A DNA stretch of 30,324 nt from IMG/VR virus record IMGVR_UViG_3300025120_000323, positions 1 to 30,324 of that record, one strand, 5' to 3'. Every line of letters starts with the position of its first letter. The stretch's first letter is position 1. The DNA comes from a virus. Shown piece after piece: positions 13,891 to 24,400 of this stretch. Made by a program: the position numbers and the translations under genes. A model generated the notes under the pieces. That model had not been told where the DNA came from. It ran no database searches and saw only the letters and a program-made list of their open reading frames with translations.

Positions 13891-14573
13891 TGGATGGAGG
13901 CTCTGGCCTACGTCGAATCAGTATTCGTGGTAGCAGGTTTAACGAGGTAGTTAATGGTAGAGAAGTTAACACGAATATGGATAGCTTTAGGGACATAGTT
14001 ATTGTGAATGCCGCTCCAGTGTCTCGTACTTACTATAAGGATGCATACGACCCTAATAAGGTTGCGTTTCCTTTATGTTGGTCCGCAGATACACAGAGAC
14101 CATCTACGGATGTCCCCAAAGACCAGAAGCAATCTAATCGTTGTTTGGATTGCGCGAATAATATACGCGGTTCGGGTAGTAACGGAGGACGTGCGTGTAG
14201 GTTTTCGCAACGCCTAGCGGTAGCATTTGAGAGTGAGTTGGGAGATATATATCAACTTCAATTACCTGCTACTTCTATATATGGTAAAGGGCATGGTGGG
14301 CACATGACCATGCAGGGATACGTCAAGTTCTTGTCAGGGCGTAACGCTGTAGCTACAAACATTCTTACAAGAATGTATTTTGACGAGAGAAGTGTTGTAC
14401 CAAAACTTTATTTTAAACCCGTGCGTTCTCTTGGGGCTGTGGAGTTAGATACTGTGCAAAAAATGATTAATCATCCAGATACATTGAAAGCTATAACTTT
14501 AGATGTATCACCAGTAAACAACTCTGTGTCTCCGTTTGGCGTAGTAGAGGGCTTTGAAATAGATGCAAACTAA
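13890..14573 (+). CDS. Cys4 putative zinc protein of the SSB locus, 227 aa
   Basis: GTG start overlapping the previous stop, with GAGGA about eight bases upstream; an ATG 29 codons further in is a weaker choice. Four cysteines (63, 85, 88, 103) in C-x21-C-x2-C-x14-C spacing, within a basic polar region (DQKQSNRCLDCANNIRGSG), suggest a zinc knuckle. A probable beta-rich core follows (GDIYQLQLPATSIYGKGHGGHMT, YVKFLSGRNAVATNILTRMYF). Gene order with SSB directly after it suggests a single-strand DNA or recombination-mediator role. Its C-terminal V-S-P-F-G-V-V-E-G-F-E is echoed in the SSB (SPFSAVDGFEME), so the two may share a fold or ancestry. Confidence 0.6.
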   Translation: MDGGSGLRRISIRGSRFNEVVNGREVNTNMDSFRDIVIVNAAPVSRTYYKDAYDPNKVAFPLCWSADTQRPSTDVPKDQKQSNRCLDCANNIRGSGSNGGRACRFSQRLAVAFESELGDIYQLQLPATSIYGKGHGGHMTMQGYVKFLSGRNAVATNILTRMYFDERSVVPKLYFKPVRSLGAVELDTVQKMINHPDTLKAITLDVSPVNNSVSPFGVVEGFEIDAN

Positions 14574-14591
14574 AAACTAAGGACTTATGTT

Positions 14592-15290
14592 ATGAGTTAT
14601 ATTATTGAAAGTGTAGAAATACTTTATCCACGTATTAATCAGCCGTATAAGTTTGACTCTGCGGCAGGGGAGAATGGTAAAAGCGTACCATGTGACCCGT
14701 TTGATGATGGGGCAAAGTATGAAACAAAGTTTCGCATGGATAAAGATCAGGCAAAAGCTTTGTATGCGAAGATGGCGGAATCTTATTTAGCGGCTAAAGA
14801 AAAGAACTGGCCCGACAAGATAGACTTTCCGTTTGAGAAGCAAGAAGACGGGAGTTATGTAGGTAAAGCTGTACTTAAAGCGGCGTATGGTAAGGATGCT
14901 ACGGCACGACCCAAACAATACGATGCCAAAAGTAAAGAGTTACCTGAAGATTTTAAATTAACTACTGGCAGTCACGGCAATGTAGCGGTAACATTCTACC
15001 CGTACTTTATGCGTGAAGCAGGTGTATCTATCCGACTACGCGCAGTACAGGTTACTAAGTATGTACCACTAGAGTCCGCATCACCGTTTAGTGCGGTGGA
15101 CGGGTTTGAGATGGAGGCAAGTGGCAATCCATTTGAAACTGCTAAACCTGCACCCGAAGTAAGTGACGATGTTTTTGAAGATGAACCTGCTCCAGTAAAA
15201 GAGCCAAAGAAGGTCGCAAAAACAAAGACAGTCGCGCCAAAAGAAGCCGATAAGGATTTGGCCTCAATCGTTGATGAGTGGGACGACTAA
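14592..15290 (+). CDS. Single-stranded DNA-binding protein (DUF2815/gp2.5-like), 232 aa
   Basis: An OB-fold-type domain in residues 1-175 (opening with IIESVEILYPRINQPYKF, and containing GNVAVTFYPYF...GVSIRLRAVQVTKY) is followed by a Lys/Pro-rich hinge (KEPKKVAKTKTVAPKEADKD). The end is strongly acidic and aromatic (ASIVDEWDD). The acidic tail is characteristic of phage T7 gp2.5-like and DUF2815 SSBs, where it contacts the polymerase and helicase. It coats single strands at the replication fork. AAGGA lies about nine bases before the ATG. The family call rests on overall resemblance and the tail. Confidence 0.75.
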   Translation: MSYIIESVEILYPRINQPYKFDSAAGENGKSVPCDPFDDGAKYETKFRMDKDQAKALYAKMAESYLAAKEKNWPDKIDFPFEKQEDGSYVGKAVLKAAYGKDATARPKQYDAKSKELPEDFKLTTGSHGNVAVTFYPYFMREAGVSIRLRAVQVTKYVPLESASPFSAVDGFEMEASGNPFETAKPAPEVSDDVFEDEPAPVKEPKKVAKTKTVAPKEADKDLASIVDEWDD

Positions 15291-15308
15291 CCTCTTACCA
15301 ACACCTCA

Positions 15309-15355
15309 TGTAGCTAGGATTTTTCCGAAAAGGGTGCAACCGCACCCCTGCTACA
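15309..15355 (+). promoter_or_regulatory. Nested hairpin leader of the primase-helicase gene
   Basis: An outer stem TGTAGC/GCTACA (15309-15314 with 15350-15355) encloses a strong inner hairpin GGGTGC-AACC-GCACCC (15332-15347), with a TTTTCCGAAAA element between. No U-tract follows, so it is not a classic terminator. A CCTAGG palindrome and the start codon come 15-30 bases later. It may be a translational control element, an RNase processing site or a protein-binding leader for the large gene downstream. Confidence 0.45.
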
Positions 15356-15382
15356 CTATCTCTCGGACCTAGGTAGTGAATA

Positions 15383-18202
15383 ATGGATACTAAAACTTTT
15401 TTGCAGAATACTCTTAGTAGTGAAGGTCGCTACTGTGTGTTCGCATTTCGTACAGAAGATGATCGGAGGGTTCAAAAGTTCTACTCCTCCATAGATCACG
15501 TAGTAGATGCGGCACAAAAATTAGATTCTCAAGGCTATGATACTTACTTTGCCTTAGCAACATTCAACGAAGATAACTCACGTAAAGTTAATAACGTGAA
15601 TAAACTTAAATCTTTCTTTCTTGATCTTGACTGTGGTGCTACTAAAGACTATCCCGATCAAGATCAAGCAATAAAAGCATTGGCTAAATTTTGTAAGACT
15701 CTTTCCTTGCCAAAACCTATGCTTATAAACTCAGGACGGGGCGTACATGCTTATTGGTTTCTTTCTGAACATGTATCTCCACTTGATTGGGTTCCTGTAG
15801 CAGAACACCTAAAGAAGTTATGTGGTACTCATAAACTCTTGGCAGATCCCGCAGTGACTGCTGACGCCGCTAGGATACTACGAGTACCTAAGACACACAA
15901 CTATAAGACTAGCCCTCCTTCTCCTGTTGATTATTTTGTAGGGGACGTACCTGAACCTGTAGACTTTGATGCGTTTGCTGAGTTGCTTGGTATGGACATG
16001 ATACCAGTTCCCACAAAGATAGAAGATGGGATTAGTGCTTTTAGGGAAGCGTTAATAAAAAACAATGATAACAAGTTTAAAACTATCATTGATAAAACCA
16101 TAGCAGGTACAGGCTGTGAACAGATAAAAATAATAGCCACTGACCAAGAGAATTGCAGTGAGCCTTTGTGGAGGGCAGGGCTGTCTATAGCAAAGTTTTG
16201 CTCTGATGGTGCTAGTGGGGCTAAGTCTATATCTAAAAAGCATCCTAACTATTCTCCAGAAGCTACCGCAGACAAGCTAGAAAATATAAAAGGCCCATAT
16301 CTGTGCACTTCTTTTGATGAATTTAACCCTGAGGTATGTACTGATTGTAAACATTGGGGCAAAATTAAGTCCCCCATATTGCTAGGTCGCACTGTGGCAG
16401 AGGCTAGCAAAGAAGATAATATGGTAGAAGTTCTTGTAGATTCTGAAGACGAGTTTGGTGATACGGCTACGTATTCTATACCTACATACCCTAAACCTTA
16501 TTTTAGAGGGGCTAACGGAGGTGTATATCTACGAACTAAAACTTCTGACGGCGAGATAGACGAAAGACTTATATACCATAACGATTTATATGTAACAAAA
16601 CGCATACGCGATCAAGAAGTAGGCGAGTCTATAGTCATGCGACTGCACTTACCTGTGGATGGCGTACGAGAATTTACAGTACCTTTGACAGCAGTTACTT
16701 CCCGTGATGAGTTTAGAAAACAAATGTCCATGCAGGGAGTGGCGGTAACTAAAATGGACGATCTTATGACTTACACTACCGCATGGGTAAACGAGTTACA
16801 GGCTACTAATGTAGCTGATGAGGCTCGTAGACAGTTTGGTTGGACAGACGACACATACAAATCATTTGTTATTGGGGACAAAGAAGTATTTGGAGATAGA
16901 GTAGGATCTAATCCTCCTTCTACTGCTACGGCAGGTTTGTTTGATTTATTTGAGCCTAAGGGGACTTTAGATGAATGGAAGTTATTGGCTAACTTCTACG
17001 ATAGAGAAGGGTTTGAATTACACCAATATATAGTAGGAACTTCTTTCGGTGCTCCTTTGATGGAGTTCTCCCCTATAGCTTGCGCAGGGTTTCACATACA
17101 CGGTAAAGGTGGAGAGGGTAAGACTACTGCCATGTTCGTAGGGGCATCGGTATGGGCAGAGCCAGATGGATTTGTTATGCAGGAGAAGGACACTAATAAT
17201 TCTACAATGAATAGGGGGGAGGTCTACCACAATTTACCTTTATACCTTGATGAGTTGACTAACGCTAGTGGTGAAGTGCTATCTCAGTTAGCTTACCAAC
17301 TGTCAGGAGGTAAACAACGTGCCAGAATGTCAGGTGGTAGTAATGTAGAAAGATTTCGTGGTAAGCCGTGGAGCCTGTTATCTGTTAGTACTGGTAATAC
17401 AAGTTTTATAGAAAGAGTAAGTATGTTTAAAGCTATACCGAGGGCAGAGGCACAAAGGATGTTGGAGACCAAAGCGGTTAAGCTATTTAAAAAATCAGAG
17501 ACTAAGGAGGAAACAGATGCACACCAAGCGAGGATTAAGAAAGTGCATGGCGTAGCAGGTAAGATATACATACAGTTTGTAATTAATAATCTAGATGAAG
17601 TAAAAGCTTTACTACAAAGAGTGCAAATAAAGATTGATAAGGAAGCTAACTTAACTTCTGAAAATAGGTTTTGGTCAGCAGGTGTAGCGGCTACGCTTAC
17701 AGGATTGATAATAGCTAAACGTCTAGGGCTTGTTAACTACAATATGAAAAAGCTAAAAGCTTATGTGTTAAGACTATTAGCAGAAAATATGAGCGCCATT
17801 AGCGACATGAACACTCCTGTGCATGATACTTTAAATAGTTATATCCACGAGCATTGGGGTAGCATACTAAAAATCCAAAGCACTGACGATTTACGTAAAG
17901 GTCAGGATAACGGTCTTGATGGATTAATCATACCTGAATTAGATCCTAAAGTTAGGTTAGTAGGTAGGTATGAAACAGATACTAAGATGGCATACCTAGT
18001 ACCAAAACAGTTAAAGAAGTGGTGTGGCAAACAGCAGATAAACTACGGGTCTTTTATTCAAGACCTCAAAGAAAAGATGAATGCCAAACCAGTAGTAATA
18101 AGACTTACTAAAGGCACGTCTACTCAGCTACCTGCTACTAGAGTAATAGCCATAGACTGTTCTGGTGTAAGTATAGATGGGCCAGAACATGCTGAAGATT
18201 GA
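15383..18202 (+). CDS. PrimPol-DUF927-type primase-helicase, 939 aa
   Basis: Bifunctional replication protein. The N-terminal domain looks like an archaeo-eukaryotic-type primase: FFLDLDCG gives the DxD pair (Asp81, Asp83), SGRGVHAYW the catalytic His122, and AARILRVPKTHNYK the basic nucleotide-binding region. Cys308, Cys319, Cys322 and His324 (YLCTS...VCTDCKH) may bind zinc. The C-terminal DUF927-like/AAA helicase part has Walker A GKGGEGKT (574-581), Walker B LPLYLDE (618-624) and sensor STGN (669-672). It would unwind and prime the fork with the SSB and polymerase encoded upstream. The ATG at 15383 follows TAGGTAGTGAATA, a modest ribosome site. Confidence 0.85.
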   Translation: MDTKTFLQNTLSSEGRYCVFAFRTEDDRRVQKFYSSIDHVVDAAQKLDSQGYDTYFALATFNEDNSRKVNNVNKLKSFFLDLDCGATKDYPDQDQAIKALAKFCKTLSLPKPMLINSGRGVHAYWFLSEHVSPLDWVPVAEHLKKLCGTHKLLADPAVTADAARILRVPKTHNYKTSPPSPVDYFVGDVPEPVDFDAFAELLGMDMIPVPTKIEDGISAFREALIKNNDNKFKTIIDKTIAGTGCEQIKIIATDQENCSEPLWRAGLSIAKFCSDGASGAKSISKKHPNYSPEATADKLENIKGPYLCTSFDEFNPEVCTDCKHWGKIKSPILLGRTVAEASKEDNMVEVLVDSEDEFGDTATYSIPTYPKPYFRGANGGVYLRTKTSDGEIDERLIYHNDLYVTKRIRDQEVGESIVMRLHLPVDGVREFTVPLTAVTSRDEFRKQMSMQGVAVTKMDDLMTYTTAWVNELQATNVADEARRQFGWTDDTYKSFVIGDKEVFGDRVGSNPPSTATAGLFDLFEPKGTLDEWKLLANFYDREGFELHQYIVGTSFGAPLMEFSPIACAGFHIHGKGGEGKTTAMFVGASVWAEPDGFVMQEKDTNNSTMNRGEVYHNLPLYLDELTNASGEVLSQLAYQLSGGKQRARMSGGSNVERFRGKPWSLLSVSTGNTSFIERVSMFKAIPRAEAQRMLETKAVKLFKKSETKEETDAHQARIKKVHGVAGKIYIQFVINNLDEVKALLQRVQIKIDKEANLTSENRFWSAGVAATLTGLIIAKRLGLVNYNMKKLKAYVLRLLAENMSAISDMNTPVHDTLNSYIHEHWGSILKIQSTDDLRKGQDNGLDGLIIPELDPKVRLVGRYETDTKMAYLVPKQLKKWCGKQQINYGSFIQDLKEKMNAKPVVIRLTKGTSTQLPATRVIAIDCSGVSIDGPEHAED

Positions 18203-18404
18203 TGACCTTAATCCCGATGGCGTAAAGATAGTCGTCAATTGGGACAATATGGTAATAGGTGCTTCTGTCTTTGTGCCTTGTGTAAATACAGATAAGACAC
18301 TAAAACAAGTTAAGGAGATATTCAAGAATAAATCTTGGACTCTTGAGTTTAGAGTAAGAACTGAAAACGAGAAATTAGGTGTGCGTGTTTGGCGTACTTT
18401 ATGA
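18189..18404 (+). CDS. Small conserved phage protein, 71 aa
   Basis: The ATG at 18189 overlaps the primase-helicase end by 14 bases; an in-frame ATG four codons earlier (18177) is possible. The product has LNPDGVKIVVNWDNMVIGASVFVPCVNTD, a helix (LKQVKEIFKNKSW) and a C-terminal FRVRTENEKLGVRVWRTL. I recall this SVFVP-x-NT and GVRVWRT pattern from small proteins of marine phages without known function. The basic beta-rich end could contact nucleic acid. It is the last rightward gene, ending 35 bp before the terminator. Confidence 0.65.
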   Translation: MLKIDDLNPDGVKIVVNWDNMVIGASVFVPCVNTDKTLKQVKEIFKNKSWTLEFRVRTENEKLGVRVWRTL

Positions 18405-18438
18405 TATAGTTTCTATAGTTCAGATTTACTCCCCGTTG

Positions 18439-18474
18439 CCCCCTATTCGTTGCCGAGACGGTAGGGGGTTTTTT
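18439..18474 (+). terminator. Rho-independent terminator of the rightward operon
   Basis: CCCCCTA (18439-18445) pairs with TAGGGGG (18462-18468), with an inner CGT/ACG extension, followed at once by six T. This is a strong intrinsic terminator for the replication-side transcript. Read on the other strand there is no T-run after the stem, so it is unlikely to stop leftward transcripts efficiently. The stop codon of the leftward 2035-aa gene lies at 18473-18475, overlapping the end of this T-tract. Confidence 0.9.
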
Positions 18475-21400
18475 ATTGTCTATACTCCATGTTACTTTTC
18501 TGTATTGCATACTTCATAAGTGGGTTTATCGTAACACCATTGTGCATTTTTGCAGTGGTGTCCATATGAGATTCTACAGACTTCATTATATTACTAGGCG
18601 TGACTGCTTCTACTGGATGCCTTTGATTATGCTCATTTATATCATCCATTATGTTAGACATTTCCTCGTAGTCCCCTCTAGTGCTAGCCACATAGAACTT
18701 TTTAGTTAGTCTAGTTCTTTTTTCTGTTATAGCTCGTTCTACACGTTTATTTCTAGCTGTCTGTTCTTGCCTGAAAGTATATTCAGCAGGGGGGAAGCCT
18801 AATGCTTGGGCCGCAAAATCACTTATGGTCATATCATCATAAATAGGGTCGTTTCTTCTAGTACGTATACCTCCTTCTCTAACATACCTACCTACAGTAC
18901 TACGATAAAAATTGGTTAAACCCGCAGGGGCTAGGCTCTCAAGTCCTCGCTCTAATTCTCCATCACGTAAGTCTCCCATACCACGATATAACCTGTTAGC
19001 AGTGCTAAGTGAAGGGCCGCCTAAATAATAAGCTAAACTCTCTTCTAATGATGGGTCTTTATTAAACCTGTTTTCTTGTAATAACAAACCTGTAAGTCTT
19101 ACACGACTAGCTACATCTACACCAGTAAGCTCTGCTATAGCGCCTTTATACCAGCCTTCACCTATATACTTACGAAATGCTGTGTCTGCATCATCTTCTT
19201 CATCGTCAAACCAAAACAAGTCAAACATCATAGATATCGCGCCGTAAAGAGGTATGCCTTGAAGCCCCGCAAAAAATACGGCGGATAGATGTATTCCTGC
19301 TAATTGTTTTAGAGCCATATTTCTTAGCTCACTGTTAGCGTTTTTACCATACATATTATTTATAGCTAACTTACCTGCTTTAATCATAGAGTAATACATT
19401 TGTAGACCATAACTCTTATACATTAAAGCTACACGCCCTATACCTTGTTGAGAAGCACCTACAGCAGTTTCTAATACTGCGCCGCCATTAGTTTCTTGAG
19501 TGAGATATAAAGCTTCTTCCGCCGCCTTTTTCATGCGCTCACTCATACTAGAAGGAACGTCTATAAACGCGCCATCGACCGCGCTGTAGTATTTCTTGTT
19601 ATTATTCATCTTATCTAGTACTAAGTTATAGCTAGCTGTAAGGGCTACTTGCCTATTAAACCTTTCGGCAGAACTAAACATAATCGCGGATACCGCAGAA
19701 GTACCATCTAAAAACTTTAATATCTTATTGCTATTACTCTTGCGCCCTAAATCATCAACTCCTAACTGGTCTTTTAATTCTGAGTGATATATTTGCCCTC
19801 TATCATTAGCCATTTTAACTAAGGGAATCATTCGCTTCATCATAGCTATTTTTTCATTAGCTTTCTTAGCAGTAGGAGAAGTCTTACGTATTTTCTTCTC
19901 CACAGAACTTTTTAAAGTATATACGTCGTCTTTAATATCATAATATTCATCAATAGATAGTTTTGATGCGCCCACAAACTTAGTGGCTTGAGCTATAGCT
20001 TTATTGGCATTGTTTATTCCAAACTTACCTGATAGAAATGGTCCCACCACTAAAGGTATTTGAGACAGGTTAACTAACGCAGAAGATGCATTAAAGCCAA
20101 TGGTGTATATAAATGCTAGTTGGTTTGATCTTTGAAAATACTTTTCAGTAGCTTTATTGTTTGCACCTGTTCGTGCAAACTTGGCTCTCAGCCGCATCTC
20201 TTCTCTTACACTATTAAAAGTGCTTTGTTTTATATCTTTAGGAGTATCCTTAAACTCAATAGCATCTATCTCTTTTTCTATTTGGCGTATATTTGCCACA
20301 GCTTTCATTTTTTCTACTTGAGCACTTAGGTCGTATCCTTTATTTTGCATAGCATTACGTACGTCTTTATCATACCCTAACACGTTTTTACGTTTTTGTA
20401 GAGATTTAGCAAAAGAGGTTTCAGGTAATGTTTCAATAAACAATCGCATTATCTGTTCTTGCACTGCCGAGTCCGCATCCTTACCACTAGCGGATATAAC
20501 ATCTAGTACGTCAGAAACAAAAGACTCAGGAGGAGCGTTTTTAAATCTAGAAGGGTTGGTCTCTCCATCATAAGATACAGGATCACCTACCGTATTAGGA
20601 TCAGACTTTACTTCATCTAACATATTGTCTCTTTGTGTTCTGTTTTCAAACATTAAGAACACAGGCTCTACTCTGCCGTCTATAGTGGTGTCAAAAGATA
20701 TTTTATACTTTCCTTGTCGCACTAACGGGAAATACACTTCTAACTCACGAGCCTGTATTAAACGCTCATTTATTTGTTTCTTTAACCTAGTCTTTTGTGG
20801 AGTTACTTTCCCATCACCTAGAGCATCTATCTCACCATTAATAACCCTAACTAAGGCTTCATACATATTTTTATAGGCAGCACGTTGGGCATTAAATTGA
20901 TCTTGTCCGCTTTTACCTAAAGCATTCCAATCTTTACGTTGAGCTTTCCAGACATCTTCTAAACTATTACCACTAGTATCTGTCTTACCTTTATAATCAC
21001 TTTGAGGTTTGTTAGGGTCTACTTGGTATAAAGTAGCGCCGTAGTCAGAATGGTAAACCAAACGATCTAAAGCTTCTTTAGCTTCTATTCCATTGCTTTT
21101 TACCCAAGCATCATAGTCGGCCAATACAGCTTTTATTTTGTTATTAGCTTTTTGAATGCCTCCTCTTTGCCTTTCAAACGCTACATGTAGTTGTTGTCCT
21201 AAAGAACCAAAACCAACGTTTCTTGCTATATCTCCTAATGCTTGAGAACCAGTAAGTTTGTAAAGCGCTTCTTTTGCTTTTATATTGACTTCTTTACCTG
21301 CATTCAAAAAGTCCACTGCATTTTTTACAAAAAGCTTTTTATTTCCAGAAGATATAGACCTCTGAATATCCCCCATGTCTTTTAACATATCTTTAACACC

Positions 21401-24400
21401 ATCAGAAGTAGCATCTAACATACCTGAATTTCTTGTATTAGGACTAGGAGATAGTGAAGCCATTATTACAGCATCAACAGCATCCAAAGCGGAGTTAGCT
21501 GACTTAGTATTCATACCAATTAGTTTACGTATGTAGTTAGTAATAGAACGGAAGAACCTTTGTAAGGCACTTATTTTCTCACCTTTAGGGTTCATAGAAG
21601 CTAAAGTACGTTGAAAGCTAGCATTGCTAAACGTCTCTGCTACAAAATCATTGACTCCTTCTGCGCCATAAGCAGTGCCTAGCTGATCTTGTACATCATA
21701 ATATAATTTACTAAGTTGTTTGGTAACAGGGTGTGATTTGTTATTAAGCACATCAAATGTGGCCGCGTGAGTAGCTTCATGTAGTAACGAGTGTACGGTG
21801 GCGCCTTTGTTAGGATCTAAAGTTATAGTTTTAGTATTTGGATTAAACGTAGATACTGCCTTACCCCCTACATTACCTACTCCTATAGACACTCCGTCCA
21901 TATTATTAGACAACGCTCTAGCAATTTGAGTAATGCGCTTGCTTGTAGAAGTCTTAGCTACATCTTGCAATGCGCCTTTTAAGTCGTTGTTTTTGACCTT
22001 TGTTTTAATAGAGGTAGACAAATCATTATCTAAAGCCACTTCTTCTTTTGAATTTAGTTCTAGATTAAGCACATCAATGTTACCACCTCGTTTTAAAAAG
22101 GTGTCAGTGTCTTTCGCTATCTTTTCTCTTAACTGCGCAGGGGACATGGTTTCATCTAGTGCAGGTTTTGCATTCTTACCTCTTTTACCCTGCACTTTTT
22201 CTACTGCGTCAGCCACACGCGCTAACTCTTGTTCTTCTTTATTTAATTTTCTCTGCGCTTTAGGAGTTTCTTTAACTACTTTCTCAGCTTTCTTTACAGG
22301 AGCTTTTCTGTCAGGTACTACCTGTACCTTACCCTTAGTAGCTTTTTCTACTGCTACAGCAGTCTTAGCATCACGTTGCTTTACTTTGGTATCTTCTTGT
22401 TCTTGTTTAGCTCGCGCTGTAACATCTTTCTCTACTTTAGTTGATTCTTTTTGTTGCTCTACGACGCGCTTATCTACTTCAGCTTTAGCATCAGGACTTA
22501 GGTTTTTCTCTATCCACTGTAATGTAGCCTTAGTGTTTTCTCCTCCCGTCCCTGCAAACTTGGCTTTCTCGGAAGTAGGAGTGCCTTTTTGTACTCTAAA
22601 CTTAGGTGTGTTTTCTGCAATCTCAAAAGCTATAGCTGTAAATGCATCAGCAGGACGCTTAAATCTTTTAATGTATGTCTGAGCAGTTTGTTCAATACCT
22701 TTTTTATCACGAGGTATCTTCTTACCTAGTAACGTATTTATAGCTGTTACATCTTTAGGGTTAGTAAACTCTGCGCCACGAGGTACGGCAGTGGGAAACT
22801 CTATACTTCCATCTATGTTAGAACTGGTATCAACAGGAGCTTCTACTTTAGTCTTAACTTGTTTAGGTGTAGTAACTTTCTTTGGAGTCACCGGGGGAGA
22901 CGTAGAAACTTCTCCAGTATCAGTTGCGTTGAGTCTTTGTTTAGGTTTAGTTTTTAAAGAGTCAGGTACCAGAGCTTGCGTTGCTTCTGATATATTGGCA
23001 TCTTTTAATATCTTTCCTACGTCTGCCATTTCAGGCGCACTGTATAATGTCTTAGGTTCAGCGACGGTATCAGCTAATGTTTGAGGTCTAGCTTCAGGGC
23101 TAACGTCTCCAGTTTGAGCTGCACTGCGCCTCTGAGGTATTTGAGCTTCCATAGAAGCAGTGTCTGCATTTCTATCTACATCTTTAGTAAGTCGTGTACC
23201 TGTTTCCGCTTTTTGGAAGTTGACTGCTTTTTGTATGGCTCCAGCTTCGGTGTTTGTTACTTTTGTATCTGTAACTCCTAGGTCTTTTAATTCTTTTTGA
23301 AAAGCTTTAGTTAAAGTGTTGTAGTTATTTGTAGGGTTGGACTCAATTACTTCTTGAAGCACAGCTTCTCTACGCCGAGTACGGTCAGTTAGTGTACGCT
23401 CTTGTCTACGCCCTTCTAAACTTTCTAAATTAGACTCAAAACGTTCAATCGTTTTAAGATCTTCTATATTTTGTTTTTCTTCAGCATCAAACTGCTTTAT
23501 CATATCTAGCTGTTCAGGGGCATCTATATTATATTTTTCAGCCTCTTCTCTAGCTTTACCTACTTCTAACTCTTGAGTAGTTGGTCCTACACGGTTTATA
23601 TCAGATAATTCTGCGGCATCAAGCTCAGTAGAGAACATATCTATCTGCTCTTCTCCAAGCTCTGTACCTCTTAGTACTCTAGCTTCTTCTTCAGTTACGT
23701 TTATATCTTCATCAGTTACTTCTGTTGGCGCTTCACCGCCCTTTGAAGTACGCGCCCGCCCTTTAACAAGTACGTCTGCTAACGCTTGAACTATAGCACC
23801 CGCACCACCACCAATAGTAGCTTCATCAAGTACACCTGCATCAATAAGCTCTTTTTCAGGGTTATAACCTTGCTCAGTAAGATTTTGTAGTATAGCGGCA
23901 GAGGCTTCTTGTGCGCCCTCAAATACTCCTGTAACCCCTGCACTGCGGACTCGATCCATAATTCCGTTTATAGATTTAGGGCCAAGCTTATCTAATACCT
24001 TGGTAATTCCGGGAATTTTTAAGCCTTTAGCAACTCTACCTAGAGGAGTAAGTTCAAGTAGACCTATACCAAAACCTTTAGTAGCAGCAATATTTCGTTG
24101 TTCTTCAGTAGCACCTGCGGCACGAGCACGTTCACTAGCTTCACCAGAACCCGCGCTACCAACTATAGCACCTGCGGCGGGTAATGCGGCAGGGCCAAGA
24201 AAAGCTGTAGGTAGTAAAGCGCCTATAGAACCAACACCAGAAGCCAACTTATAAGATAAAGACTCTTTGTCTCCACCTTCGGGACGCAAGAAATTAGCCG
24301 CGTTCTGTATTTTTTCACGGGCTTTTAATTCCTCTTCTTCTTCTAATAGTGCAATAGCGCCAAGTCCAGCAGACTCATATAATCCTACTGCACCTGCACC

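Noticed and set aside
21933-22682. 249-codon open frame on the plus strand inside the 2035-aa gene
   Set aside because: Ser/Cys/Phe-rich composition typical of antisense to a Lys/Glu/Ala-rich coding region, no ribosome site, and the opposite strand is clearly the coding one.
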